Below, piece after piece: positions 50,216 to 58,210 of a stretch of 64,000 nt of DNA. The notes under the pieces were generated by a model, which saw only the letters and a program-made list of their open reading frames with translations, did no database searches and was not told the DNA's origin. Positions within the stretch are counted from its first letter, which is position 1; each line of letters opens with the position of its first letter. The translations under genes and the position numbers were made by a program. This DNA comes from Pseudomonas fulva 12-X. Lineage in GTDB: Bacteria; Pseudomonadota; Gammaproteobacteria; Pseudomonadales; Pseudomonadaceae. The DNA is taken from positions 4,169,001 through 4,233,000 of the forward strand of contig NC_015556.1 in the NCBI RefSeq assembly GCF_000213805.1, read 5' to 3'.

Positions 50216-50253
50216 AGCGCACTACAGGTGCATTCATGCACCCGAGCGGAACA
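50216..50253 (+). promoter_or_regulatory. two NtrC-like sites upstream of the NrsZ-like RNA
   Basis: AGCGCACTACAGGTGCA (50216-50232) and TGCACCCGAGCGGAACA (50237-50253) each match one half of the NtrC consensus well and the other half partly. The second has the same GGAACA right half as the weaker glnA site. They lie about 90-125 bases before a -24/-12 promoter. Confidence 0.65.
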
Positions 50254-50340
50254 TCCGCGGCGGCCCGCCATAACGCCAAGAACCTGAGCGCAACCGCTAC
50301 AGCCCAGCATCCACGGGGCCTGCAGCAATATCACGAAAAC

Positions 50341-50356
50341 TGGCACGCCCCCTGCA
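50341..50356 (+). promoter_or_regulatory. sigma-54 promoter of the NrsZ-like RNA
   Basis: TGGCACGCCCCCTGCA matches TGGCAC-N5-TTGCA except for one base, with GG and GC exactly ten bases apart. It points into the four-repeat RNA, with a start expected near 50367. Confidence 0.85.
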
Positions 50357-50366
50357 ATGGTACAGA

Positions 50367-50551
50367 TAACCCAGTTTCGGGGACCTTGGTACAGGCAGGC
50401 CGGGGAATCCCCTTCTTTCTTTGGGAGCCTCGGTACAGGCAGGCCGGGACCTCCCTTCTTTCTTCGGGGACTCTGATACAGGCAGATCAGATAATCCCCC
50501 TTTTCTTCGGGAGCCCTGGTACAGGCAGGCCGGGAACTCCCTCTTTTCTTC
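50367..50551 (+). ncRNA. nrsZ: NrsZ-like nitrogen-regulated sRNA with four 43-nt stem-loop repeats
   Basis: Downstream of ntrC and a sigma-54 promoter lie four tandem units of 43-44 bases. Each has the form GGGAnnnTGGTACAGGCAGGCCGGGAAnTCCCnnnTTTCTT; the TACAG words are at 50390, 50434, 50477 and 50520. Each unit can fold as GGGA...TCCC around the TACAGGCAGGCC loop. The last hairpin followed by TCTTTTCTT can end transcription. A shortened extra TACAG at 50361 precedes them. P. aeruginosa NrsZ lies at this place, is NtrC/RpoN-dependent and is built of repeated stem-loops, by my memory of the literature. Unit 3 is the most diverged. Ends are estimated. Confidence 0.8.
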
Positions 50552-50992
50552 CTAACGCGGCGCCAGACGAACCGTCAGGCGCCAGCGGCCTTCCACCTCT
50601 TCGGCATCCATTTCAGCGCGCAGCGGCCGGGCCGCGACCACGCGTACCTGCAGCTCACGTCCGTCACGCACTACGCGCCAGTTGGCGGCGCGCCCGGCAA
50701 TCTGCAGCTGACCCTGACGTTCACGCCCCAGCCCTTCGAAACGCAGCGCGAAGGTGCCGTGGGCATCGCTGATCTCCGCATGGGGCTCGACGTTGAACCA
50801 CAGCAACAGGCGGTCGTCCTGAACCTCGACGTCCTTGAGGTGCATGGCGTCCGGGTGGAACAGCCGGCCGATCATCAGACCGATCAGGAAGCCGAAAATC
50901 GCCAGCGAGCCGATCACGCGCACCCACGGACGCGGCCTTGGCGGCTTATCCGGCGTAGAATGGCGCCCGTCTTCTGGCCTGGAGCCGTGCAT
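50552..50992 (-). CDS. small membrane-anchored protein, function unknown
   Basis: This 146-residue protein has a basic N-terminus with PDKPPRPRPW, one membrane helix (about 27-46, GSLAIFGFLIGLMIGRLF), and a beta-rich domain that is probably periplasmic, ending RLTVRLAPR. I do not recognise the family. The position next to trmL corresponds, as I remember, to a hypothetical gene (PA5126) in P. aeruginosa. Its ATG and that of the divergent trmL overlap in one CATG word (50990-50993), so its upstream signals would lie inside trmL. Its stop touches the end of the sRNA repeats. Confidence 0.75.
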   Translation of the reverse strand: MHGSRPEDGRHSTPDKPPRPRPWVRVIGSLAIFGFLIGLMIGRLFHPDAMHLKDVEVQDDRLLLWFNVEPHAEISDAHGTFALRFEGLGRERQGQLQIAGRAANWRVVRDGRELQVRVVAARPLRAEMDAEEVEGRWRLTVRLAPR

Positions 50993-51452
50993 GTTTCATG
51001 TAATCCTTTTTCAACCGGAAATTCCGCCCAACACTGGCAACGTTATCAGGCTTTGCGCCAACAGCGGCTGCCACCTGCACCTGGTCGAGCCGCTGGGTTT
51101 CGAACTGGACGACAAGCGCCTGCGCCGGGCCGGGCTGGACTATCACGAATATGCGCCGCTCAAGCGCCACGCCAGCCTGGAGGCCTGCCTGGAAAGCCTC
51201 GGCCAGCCGCGGGTATTCGCCTTCACCACCAAGGGCTCGCAGCCCTTCCATGAAGTGGCCTACCAGCCGGGCGACGCCTTTCTGTTCGGCCCGGAGAGCC
51301 GCGGCCTGCCCGCCGAGATTCGTGATGCACTGCCCGAGGCGCAACGCGTGCGTCTGCCGATGCGCGAAGGCTGTCGCAGCCTGAACCTGTCCAACACCGT
51401 GGCAGTGGCCGTCTACGAAGCCTGGCGCCAGCACGGCTTCGCCATGGATTGA
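50991..51452 (+). CDS. trmL: tRNA (cytidine/uridine-2'-O-)-methyltransferase TrmL
   Basis: This 153-residue SPOUT methyltransferase starts MFHVILFQPEIPPNTGNVIRLCANSG. Its trefoil-knot motifs are FLFGPESRGLP and LPMREGCRSLNLSNTVAVAVYE. It methylates the 2'-OH of position 34 in certain tRNA-Leu. GGAG lies ten bases before the ATG. A longer frame starting at 50835 is rejected because the family begins at this ATG. Confidence 0.95.
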   Translation: MFHVILFQPEIPPNTGNVIRLCANSGCHLHLVEPLGFELDDKRLRRAGLDYHEYAPLKRHASLEACLESLGQPRVFAFTTKGSQPFHEVAYQPGDAFLFGPESRGLPAEIRDALPEAQRVRLPMREGCRSLNLSNTVAVAVYEAWRQHGFAMD

Positions 51453-51474
51453 ACGCGGCGACGAATCCCGGCCA

Positions 51475-51506
51475 ATAAAAAACGCCCCGAAGGGCGTTTT
51501 TTATTG
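51475..51506. terminator. bidirectional terminator between trmL and secB
   Basis: AATAAAAAACGCCC-CGAA-GGGCGTTTTTTATT has A and T runs on both sides of a GC stem, so it can serve both converging genes. Confidence 0.93.
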
Positions 51507-51520
51507 CGGCTATCGCGGGC

Positions 51521-51982
51521 TCAGTTGGCCTGCTGACGCTGCAGCTCCTGGGCGTACAGGGCGTCGAAGTTCACCGGGGCCAGCATCAGCGCCGGGAACG
51601 AGCCGCGGACCACCAGGCTGTCCAGGGTTTCGCGGGCGTACGGGAACAGGATGTTCGGGCAGAACGCGCCGAGGGTGTGGCTCATGGAAGCGGCGTCCAG
51701 CCCCTTGATCAGGAAGATGCCGGCCTGCTGAACTTCAGCGATGAAGGCGGTTTCTTCGCCGTTCTTCACGGTCACCGACAGGGTCAGCACCACCTCGTGA
51801 AAGTCACCTTCCAGGGCTTTCTGACGGGTGTTGAGGTCCATGGAGACGCTTGGCGTCCACTCCTGGCGGAAGATCTCGGGGCTCTTCGGCGCTTCGAAGG
51901 ACAGGTCACGCACGTAGATGCGCTGCAGGGAGAACTGGGGAGTCTGTTCGCCTTGGGCGGCGCCGTTAGCTTGTTCGGTCAT
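51521..51982 (-). CDS. secB: protein-export chaperone SecB
   Basis: This 153-residue protein is SecB by sequence: [44 protein letters not shown] and [36 protein letters not shown]. It is a tetrameric cytoplasmic chaperone that keeps outer-membrane and periplasmic precursors unfolded for SecA. It is the last gene of the rhodanese-grxC-secB operon, the same set as in P. aeruginosa and E. coli. Confidence 0.97.
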   Translation of the reverse strand: MTEQANGAAQGEQTPQFSLQRIYVRDLSFEAPKSPEIFRQEWTPSVSMDLNTRQKALEGDFHEVVLTLSVTVKNGEETAFIAEVQQAGIFLIKGLDAASMSHTLGAFCPNILFPYARETLDSLVVRGSFPALMLAPVNFDALYAQELQRQQAN

Positions 51983-52018
51983 GGGGCAAAGCCTTCTGCT
52001 GTAGGACTTAAAGGGAAA

Positions 52019-52273
52019 TCAGGCGTTGAGCAGTGCGTCGAGCTTGCCGGCCCGCTCCAGGGCAAACAGGTCGTCGCAACCGCCCACATGGGTCTCACCG
52101 ATCCATATCTGCGGCACCGAGGTGCGGCCGGCCTTGCGCGTCATTTCGGCGCGCACGTCGGGTTTGCCGTCGACACGGATCTCGTCGAACGACACGCTTT
52201 TGCTGGTCAACAGCTGCTTGGCGCGGATGCAGAACGGGCACCAGTCGCTGGAGTAGATGACGACCTTGGCCAT
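52019..52273 (-). CDS. grxC: glutaredoxin GrxC
   Basis: The 84-residue glutaredoxin 3 type protein has the dithiol active site CPFC at residues 12-15 (YSSDWCPFCIRAKQLL), the cis-Pro in RTSVPQIWIGE and the glutathione site GGCDDLFALE. It reduces disulfides using glutathione. It lies one base after the rhodanese stop and 36 bases before secB. Confidence 0.96.
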   Translation of the reverse strand: MAKVVIYSSDWCPFCIRAKQLLTSKSVSFDEIRVDGKPDVRAEMTRKAGRTSVPQIWIGETHVGGCDDLFALERAGKLDALLNA

Positions 52274-52274
52274 G

Positions 52275-52688
52275 TCACTTCACCACGGGCAGGTTGTCGC
52301 CACGCCAGGTGGCGATTCCGCCGCCCAGGCGTGCGGCGGTGAAACCGGCCTTCTGCAGTTCACGGGCGGCGGTGCCGGCCTGCTGGCCCAGGGCATCGAC
52401 GACGATGATGGTCTTGGCCTTGTGCTTTTCCAGCTCGGCCAGGCGCGAGGCCAGCTTGTCGTAAGGGATGTTCAGGGCACCGACGATATGGCCGGTGTCG
52501 AAATCCTTCTTGCTGCGAATGTCGACCACCACGCCTTCGTCGCGGTTGATCAGCGCCGTCACTTCACGGCTGCTCAGGCTTTTGCCGCCCTTGCTCATTT
52601 CGGTGAAGATCAGCAGCGCAAGAATGATGACGAACAGGCCGGCGAGGATGAAGTGGTTGGTGGCGAATTCAATGAGGTTGGCAAGCAT
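52275..52688 (-). CDS. membrane-anchored rhodanese-fold protein without active cysteine
   Basis: The 137-residue protein has one N-terminal membrane helix (about 10-30) and a rhodanese domain (about 40-135: VVDIRSKKDFDTGHIVGALNIPYDKL, GGGIATWRGDNLP). In active rhodaneses a cysteine starts the loop after the central strand. Here the loop reads IIVVDALGQQAGTAA, with Asp in that place, and the protein has no cysteine at all. It is therefore unlikely to be a sulfurtransferase. This is a YibN-type protein in position: first gene of the operon with grxC and secB, divergent from gpmI. The longer frame to 52874 is a shadow. Confidence 0.9.
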   Translation of the reverse strand: MLANLIEFATNHFILAGLFVIILALLIFTEMSKGGKSLSSREVTALINRDEGVVVDIRSKKDFDTGHIVGALNIPYDKLASRLAELEKHKAKTIIVVDALGQQAGTAARELQKAGFTAARLGGGIATWRGDNLPVVK

Positions 52689-52900
52689 CACGCGGTTCCG
52701 GGGCGGTAAAATGCCGGCCAGTATACACAGCAAGGTCGGTGCACCAAAGGCCGCACAGCGGTGACGGGATCTTTCCGGGGCCTTAGAATGTCTGACCGAT
52801 TTCAGTGGGTCGCCTCCCCGGGCGACCGCCCCCGGATCGCCGCAGGCGAGCACGCGCTCGCAGCCGGCCTTCATAGCGTCCCAAGAAGAGCGAGCCCCGT

Positions 52901-54436
52901 ATGAGCGCAGCGCCCAACCCCCTGGTTCTGGTCATTCTCGACGGCTTCGGCCACAGCGACACGCCCGAGCACAACGCCATTTTCGCCGCCAACACGCCGG
53001 TCTACGACCGCCTGCGCGCCACCCAGCCCCATGGGCTGATCTCCGGCAGCGGCATGGACGTCGGCCTGCCGGACGGGCAGATGGGCAACTCCGAGGTCGG
53101 CCACATGAACCTCGGCGCCGGCCGCGTGGTGTATCAGGACTTCACCCGAGTGACCAAGGCGATCCGCGACGGCGAGTTCTTCGAGAACCCAGCCATCACC
53201 ACAGCTGTGGACAAGGCAGTTGGCGCCGGCAAGGCCGTGCACATTCTCGGTCTGCTGTCCGACGGCGGCGTTCATAGCCATCAGGATCATCTGGTGGCCA
53301 TGGCTGAGCTGGCCGCGCGCCGCGGCGCCGAGAAGATCTACCTGCACGCCTTTCTCGACGGTCGCGACACCGCACCGAAAAGCGCTCAGAGCTCCATCGA
53401 ACTGCTCGACACCACCTTCGCCAAGCTCGGCAAGGGTCGCATCGCCTCGCTGATCGGCCGCTACTTCGCCATGGACCGCGACAACCGCTGGGATCGCGTG
53501 GCCCAGGCCTACAACCTGATCGTCGACGGCCAAAGCCATTTCCAGGCGGACACCGCGGTGGCCGGCCTGCAGGCGGCCTACGCCCGCGACGAGAGCGACG
53601 AGTTCGTGAAAGCCACCCGCATCGGTGAGCCGGCACCGGTCGAAGACGGCGACGCCGTGGTTTTCATGAACTTCCGCGCCGACCGTGCCCGCGAGCTGAC
53701 CCGCGCCTTCGTCGAGCCAGGCTTCGATGCCTTCGAGCGCGCCCGCGTACCGCAGACCGCAGGCTTCATCATGCTCACCCAGTACGCGGCGAGCATCGAC
53801 ACGCCCAGCGCCTTCAAGCCCGAGGCGTTGACCAACGTGCTCGGCGAGTACCTGGCCAACAACGGCAAGACCCAGCTGCGCATCGCCGAAACCGAGAAGT
53901 ACGCCCACGTCACCTTCTTCTTTTCCGGCGGCCGTGAAGAGCCGTTTCCCGGCGAAGAACGCATCCTGATCCCGTCGCCGAACGTGGCCACCTACGACCT
54001 GCAGCCGCAGATGAACGCCCCGGAGGTGACCGACAAGATCGTCGACGCCATCGAGAACCAGCGCTTTGATGTGATCGTGGTCAACTACGCCAACGGCGAC
54101 ATGGTCGGCCACACCGGCGTATTCGAGGCGGCTGTAGCGGCAGTCGAGTGCCTGGACACCTGCGTCGGCCGCATCGTCGAGGCCCTGGACAAGGTCGGCG
54201 GCGAAGCGCTGATCACCGCCGACCACGGCAACGTCGAGCAGATGCAGGACGAATGCACCGGTCAGGCGCACACCGCGCACACCTGCGAGCCGGTGCCGTT
54301 CATCTATGTCGGCAAGCGTGACGTGAGCATCCGCGAAGGCGGCGTGCTGGCCGACGTGGCGCCGACCCTGCTGACCCTGATGGGCCTGCCGGTTCCCAAG
54401 GAAATGACCGGCACCAGCATCGTTACCTTCAACTGA
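52901..54436 (+). CDS. gpmI: 2,3-bisphosphoglycerate-independent phosphoglycerate mutase
   Basis: This 511-residue metalloenzyme of the alkaline phosphatase superfamily has ILDGFGHSD at the start, the phospho-serine in [21 protein letters not shown], the [10 protein letters not shown] block, [13 protein letters not shown], and metal ligands in [12 protein letters not shown] and [11 protein letters not shown]. It interconverts 3- and 2-phosphoglycerate in glycolysis and gluconeogenesis. It is divergent from the secB operon and followed by envC and ctpA in the same direction. Confidence 0.97.
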   Translation: MSAAPNPLVLVILDGFGHSDTPEHNAIFAANTPVYDRLRATQPHGLISGSGMDVGLPDGQMGNSEVGHMNLGAGRVVYQDFTRVTKAIRDGEFFENPAITTAVDKAVGAGKAVHILGLLSDGGVHSHQDHLVAMAELAARRGAEKIYLHAFLDGRDTAPKSAQSSIELLDTTFAKLGKGRIASLIGRYFAMDRDNRWDRVAQAYNLIVDGQSHFQADTAVAGLQAAYARDESDEFVKATRIGEPAPVEDGDAVVFMNFRADRARELTRAFVEPGFDAFERARVPQTAGFIMLTQYAASIDTPSAFKPEALTNVLGEYLANNGKTQLRIAETEKYAHVTFFFSGGREEPFPGEERILIPSPNVATYDLQPQMNAPEVTDKIVDAIENQRFDVIVVNYANGDMVGHTGVFEAAVAAVECLDTCVGRIVEALDKVGGEALITADHGNVEQMQDECTGQAHTAHTCEPVPFIYVGKRDVSIREGGVLADVAPTLLTLMGLPVPKEMTGTSIVTFN

Positions 54437-54556
54437 CGGCGTCGGCCATCGGTCGACCGTGGCACGCCTTGGGTCGCAATCGGCTATCCGGGGCGTTCTT
54501 TTTAACCCGCGCCAAGGGCATACTAGGCGCGTTCCCCGCCAGGTACCGCCTGCACC

Positions 54557-55807
54557 ATGCTCCGTGTCCTCACTTTCATCCTCATGACCAGCCTGCTGGC
54601 ACCGGCTTTCGCCGATCAGAAAGCCGAAACGCAGAAGCAGCTGGAGGCGGCGCGTGCCGACGTCGCCGAACTGAAGAAACTGCTGGAACAACTGCAGCAG
54701 GAAAAATCCGGCGTGCAGAAGCAGCTCAAGACCACCGAAACCGAAATGGGCGAGCTGGAGAACCAGGTCAAGGGGCTGCGCGAAGAGCTGCAGGAGAGCG
54801 AGGAAGAGCTCAAGCGCCTCGATCAGGAGAAAAAAAAACTCCAGGGCGCGCGCCTTGAACAGCAACGGCTGATCGGTATCCAGGCCCGCGCGGCCTATCA
54901 GGGCGGGCGTCAGGAGTACATCAAGCTGCTGCTGAACCAGCAGAATCCGGAAAAATTCTCCCGCACCCTGACCTACTACGATTACCTCGCCGAAGCGCGC
55001 ATGGCCCAGCTGACCGCCTTCAACGAAACCCTGCGCCAGCTGGCCAACGTCGAGAAGGACATCAGCCATCATCAGGAGCAGCTGCAGGCGCAGAAGAGCG
55101 AGCTGGACAGCCGCAGCGCCAAGCTGGCAGAAGTACGCAAGGAACGTCAGCTGGCTCTGGCCAAGCTGAACAAGGATTACAGCGCCCGCGACCAGCGCCT
55201 CAAGGCCCGCGAGCAGGAACAGGCCCAACTTGGCCGTGTGCTCAAGACCATCGAGGAAACCCTCGCCCGCCAGGCCCGTGAAGCCGAGGCCCAGCGCCAG
55301 CGCGAACTGGCCGCCGCTCGCGAGAAGCCCAGCACGCCATCGGCCACCGGCAAACGCACCGAAAGCGGGCCGCTGGTCAGCTCCGGCGCCACCTATGGCG
55401 GCCCGTTCGCCAGCGCCAAGGGCAAGCTGCCATGGCCGGTCAATGGCCGACTTGTTGCAAGATATGGAACCCCGCGGGGCGAAGACGCTCGGACTAAGTG
55501 GGATGGCGTGCTGATCGGCGCCGCCGCCGGCAGTCAGGTACGCGCCGTGCATGGTGGTCGAGTGGTTTTTGCAGACTGGTTGCGCGGTTCCGGGCTTCTG
55601 GTCATTCTCGACCATGGCAACGGTTACCTGACCCTGTACGGGCACAACCAGAGCCTGCTCAAGGACGCCGGAGACATCGTCAAGGCCGGGGAACCCATCG
55701 CCACCGTCGGTACCAGCGGCGGCCAGGACACCCCAGCACTGTATTTCGCGATTCGCCAGCAGGGCCGCGCCAGCGATCCGGCCCAATGGTGTCGGGCGCA
55801 AGGATAA
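54557..55807 (+). CDS. envC: murein hydrolase activator EnvC
   Basis: This 416-residue periplasmic protein has a signal peptide (MLRVLTFILMTSLLAPAFA), long coiled coils (about 22-110 and 165-260, very Glu/Lys/Gln-rich) and a C-terminal LytM/M23 domain (about 295-410). The metal-binding residues of active M23 peptidases are not all present: the end of the domain reads ALYFAIR where active enzymes have an HxH motif. This fits EnvC, which does not cut murein itself but activates amidases during division. The gene order gpmI-envC-ctpA matches E. coli and P. aeruginosa in part. Confidence 0.92.
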   Translation: MLRVLTFILMTSLLAPAFADQKAETQKQLEAARADVAELKKLLEQLQQEKSGVQKQLKTTETEMGELENQVKGLREELQESEEELKRLDQEKKKLQGARLEQQRLIGIQARAAYQGGRQEYIKLLLNQQNPEKFSRTLTYYDYLAEARMAQLTAFNETLRQLANVEKDISHHQEQLQAQKSELDSRSAKLAEVRKERQLALAKLNKDYSARDQRLKAREQEQAQLGRVLKTIEETLARQAREAEAQRQRELAAAREKPSTPSATGKRTESGPLVSSGATYGGPFASAKGKLPWPVNGRLVARYGTPRGEDARTKWDGVLIGAAAGSQVRAVHGGRVVFADWLRGSGLLVILDHGNGYLTLYGHNQSLLKDAGDIVKAGEPIATVGTSGGQDTPALYFAIRQQGRASDPAQWCRAQG

Positions 55808-55839
55808 GCGCCATCTCATTGTCGTAGGAGTTAGTTCGA

Positions 55840-57153
55840 ATGCCGCATCTGTCCCGCCTCACCTCCCTGGCCCTGGCGATTGCCCTGCTCGGTGGCGCAC
55901 CTGTGCTGCATGCCGACCAGGCTCCGATCACCCCGCCGCCGGCCGCCGACCAGAAAGCAGCGCCGCTGCCCCTGGACGAGCTGCGCACCTTCGCCGAGGT
56001 GATGGACCGCATCAAGGCCGCCTACGTCGAGCCGGTCACCGACAAGGAGCTGCTGGAGAACGCCATCAAGGGCATGCTCAGCAACCTCGACCCGCATTCG
56101 GCCTACCTCGATCCGAAAGCCTTCGCCGAGCTGCAAGAAAGCACCAGCGGCGAGTTCGGTGGCCTGGGCATCGAAGTCGGCACCGAAGACGGCTTCATCA
56201 AGGTGGTCTCGCCCATCGATGACACCCCGGCTTCCAAGGCCGGCATTCACCCCGGCGACCTGATCGTCAAGATCGACGGCAAGCCCACCAAGGGCCAGTC
56301 GATGATGGAAGCCGTGGAGAAGATGCGCGGCAAGGCCGGCAGCAAGATCGTCCTGACCCTGGTGCGCGAGGGCGGCAAGCCGTTCGACGTCGAGCTGACC
56401 CGCGCAGTGATCAAGGTCGCCAGCGTGCGCAGCCAGATGATCGACCCGGGCTACGGCTACATCCGCGTCACCCAGTTCCAGGTCAACACCGGCGAGGAAG
56501 TCGGCAAGGCCCTGAACAAGCTGCGCAAGGAAAACGGCAAGAAGCTCAGCGGCCTGATCCTCGACCTGCGCAACAACCCGGGCGGTGTACTGCAGTCAGC
56601 CGTGGAAGTGGCCGACCACTTCCTCAAGAAGGGTCTGATCGTCTACACCAAGGGCCGCCTGCCCAACTCGGAGCTGCGCTTCTCCGCCGACCCGCTGGAC
56701 GCCAGCGAAGGCGTGCCGCTGGTGGTGCTGATCAACGGCGGCAGCGCCTCGGCCTCGGAAATCGTCGCCGGCGCCCTGCAGGATCACAAGCGCGGCATCG
56801 TCATGGGCACCGACAGCTTCGGCAAGGGGTCGGTGCAGACCGTGCTGCCGCTGAACAACGACCGCGCCCTGAAGCTCACCACCGCGCTGTACTTCACGCC
56901 CAACGGCCGTTCGATCCAGGCCCAGGGCATCGTCCCGGACGTGGAAGTGGCGCGCGCCAAGCTGACCCGCGAAAGCGACGACCCGAGCCTCAAGGAAGCC
57001 GACCTGCAAGGCCACCTGGGCAACGGTAACGGCGGCGCCGATCGTCCGAGCCAGGCCGCGCCCGGCAAGCCCGCCCGCCCGCAGGACGACGACTACCAGC
57101 TGAGCCAGGCGCTGAACCTGCTCAAGGGCCTGAACGTCACCCGCGCCGACTGA
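55840..57153 (+). CDS. ctpA: carboxyl-terminal processing protease (S41) CtpA
   Basis: This 437-residue protease has a signal peptide (ending LHA), an N-terminal helical part with GMLSNLDPHSAYLD, a PDZ domain (about 90-170, DTPASKAGIHPGDLIVKIDG), the S41 catalytic serine in NGGSASASEIVAGAL and lysine in GTDSFGKGSVQT. The Pro/Ala-rich tail is typical of CtpA. In P. aeruginosa CtpA degrades cell-wall endopeptidases with LbcA. It lies 32 bases after envC and is followed by a terminator. Confidence 0.96.
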   Translation: MPHLSRLTSLALAIALLGGAPVLHADQAPITPPPAADQKAAPLPLDELRTFAEVMDRIKAAYVEPVTDKELLENAIKGMLSNLDPHSAYLDPKAFAELQESTSGEFGGLGIEVGTEDGFIKVVSPIDDTPASKAGIHPGDLIVKIDGKPTKGQSMMEAVEKMRGKAGSKIVLTLVREGGKPFDVELTRAVIKVASVRSQMIDPGYGYIRVTQFQVNTGEEVGKALNKLRKENGKKLSGLILDLRNNPGGVLQSAVEVADHFLKKGLIVYTKGRLPNSELRFSADPLDASEGVPLVVLINGGSASASEIVAGALQDHKRGIVMGTDSFGKGSVQTVLPLNNDRALKLTTALYFTPNGRSIQAQGIVPDVEVARAKLTRESDDPSLKEADLQGHLGNGNGGADRPSQAAPGKPARPQDDDYQLSQALNLLKGLNVTRAD

Positions 57154-57169
57154 TCCTCGGCGGCAATCG

Positions 57170-57204
57170 AAAGCCCCGGCGCAGGCAACTGCTCCGGGGC
57201 TTTT
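57170..57204 (+). terminator. rho-independent terminator of gpmI-envC-ctpA
   Basis: AAAGCCCCGG, then a 14-base loop, then CCGGGGCTTTTC, 16 bases after the ctpA stop: a 10-bp stem with a short T run. Confidence 0.88.
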
Positions 57205-57245
57205 CATTGACCGCATGAAATGCCCGCCACGGGCGAGCGGGCAAA

Positions 57246-57270
57246 CAAAAGCCCGGCTTGGCCGGGCTTT
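57246..57270 (-). terminator. rho-independent terminator of the binding-protein genes
   Basis: On the minus strand: AAAGCCCGGC-CAA-GCCGGGCTTTTGTTT, a 10-bp stem with a T-rich tail, 14 bases after the stop of the leftmost binding-protein gene. Confidence 0.88.
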
Positions 57271-57283
57271 GCTGTCTACGCCG

Positions 57284-58039
57284 TTACAGGTAGTTGTTGG
57301 TCATCTCGTCGAGGAAGCCTTCGCTGCGCATCTCGTCGAGGGCCTTCTGCAGGCGCTGCACCACCTCGTCCGGGGTGTCCTTGTTGAGCGCCAGGTAGAG
57401 CTCCGCCTCGTTGAAACGCAGCACGGTATTGAGCCCCGTAACGCCTTCCTGCTTGGCCAGGTAGCGGCCGACCGGGTCGGTGGTGGCCCACAGGTCGATC
57501 TTGCCGCTGGTGAGCTTCTTGACGTTCTCCTGATCGCGCAGCGCGTTGACCGGTGCCAAGCCCTGGCTTTCCAGGTGCTGGCTCACCGCATCGTTCTTGT
57601 AGGCGCCGATGGTGTACTGCCCGGCATCCTTGAGGCTTTTCACGGTCAGGTTGCTGCCAGGCGCCGCAAGGAGCACCCAGCCGGTCTTGGCCAGCGGGCC
57701 GACCCACTTGAACAGTGGCTGGCGCTCGGGGGTGAAGGTGGTGGAGAACAGCCCGTAGTTGGGCTTGTCCTGGGTCAGCTTGTAGAGGCGATCCCAGGGG
57801 AAACGCAGGGTCAGGCTGTACTTGATGCCGGCGCGTTTGAACATCTCGCGCACGATCTCGGCGCTGATGCCATCGATGCCATCGTCACGGGCGAAGTTCT
57901 TGTCATCGACCGCCATGTTGAACGGCGGGAAGTTCTCGGTCAGCAGCACCATCTTGTAGTCGGCGGGCAGTTCGGCCCTGGCCGTAAAGGCCATGAAACC
58001 CAGCCCGAGCAGTGCAATGGTCTTCAAAGTGCTCAACAT
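57284..58039 (-). CDS. extracellular solute-binding protein family 3 (first of a tandem pair)
   Basis: This 251-residue secreted protein has a signal peptide (MLSTLKTIALLGLGFMAFTARA) and the SBP_bac_3 fold: KMVLLTENFPPFNMAV, EIVREMFKRAGIKYSLTLRFPWDRLY, ALRDQENVKKLTSGKIDLWATTDPVGRYLA. It is closely similar to the next gene (58211-58966). No permease or ATPase gene is adjacent, so the pair may be orphan binding proteins or serve a distant transporter. Related paralogues follow ctpA in P. aeruginosa, as I remember. The ligand is unknown. Confidence 0.9.
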   Translation of the reverse strand: MLSTLKTIALLGLGFMAFTARAELPADYKMVLLTENFPPFNMAVDDKNFARDDGIDGISAEIVREMFKRAGIKYSLTLRFPWDRLYKLTQDKPNYGLFSTTFTPERQPLFKWVGPLAKTGWVLLAAPGSNLTVKSLKDAGQYTIGAYKNDAVSQHLESQGLAPVNALRDQENVKKLTSGKIDLWATTDPVGRYLAKQEGVTGLNTVLRFNEAELYLALNKDTPDEVVQRLQKALDEMRSEGFLDEMTNNYL

Positions 58040-58210
58040 CAGTCGTTCCCCGCCACGTGGTTATGATTATGGTTGGCGGCCTCCTGCCGAACGTCGCACC
58101 ACCACCGTCCTGGCGATGGCTGCCGCGCGCAAGGCACGGCAGCATGAACGCCGAATCATCGCCACGCCGGCGCCCCTCAGCGCCTTGGCGTGCCCGTCAA
58201 ACGTTCAGGG

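Noticed and set aside
50359..50551. CRISPR-like array
   Set aside because: The units are contiguous 43-44-base repeats without unique spacers, no cas genes are near, and the place and promoter fit an NrsZ-type RNA.
52871..55819. 982-residue open frame on the minus strand opposite gpmI and envC
   Set aside because: It lies entirely opposite two well-supported genes, has low-complexity composition with no domain, and is explained by high GC at third codon positions.
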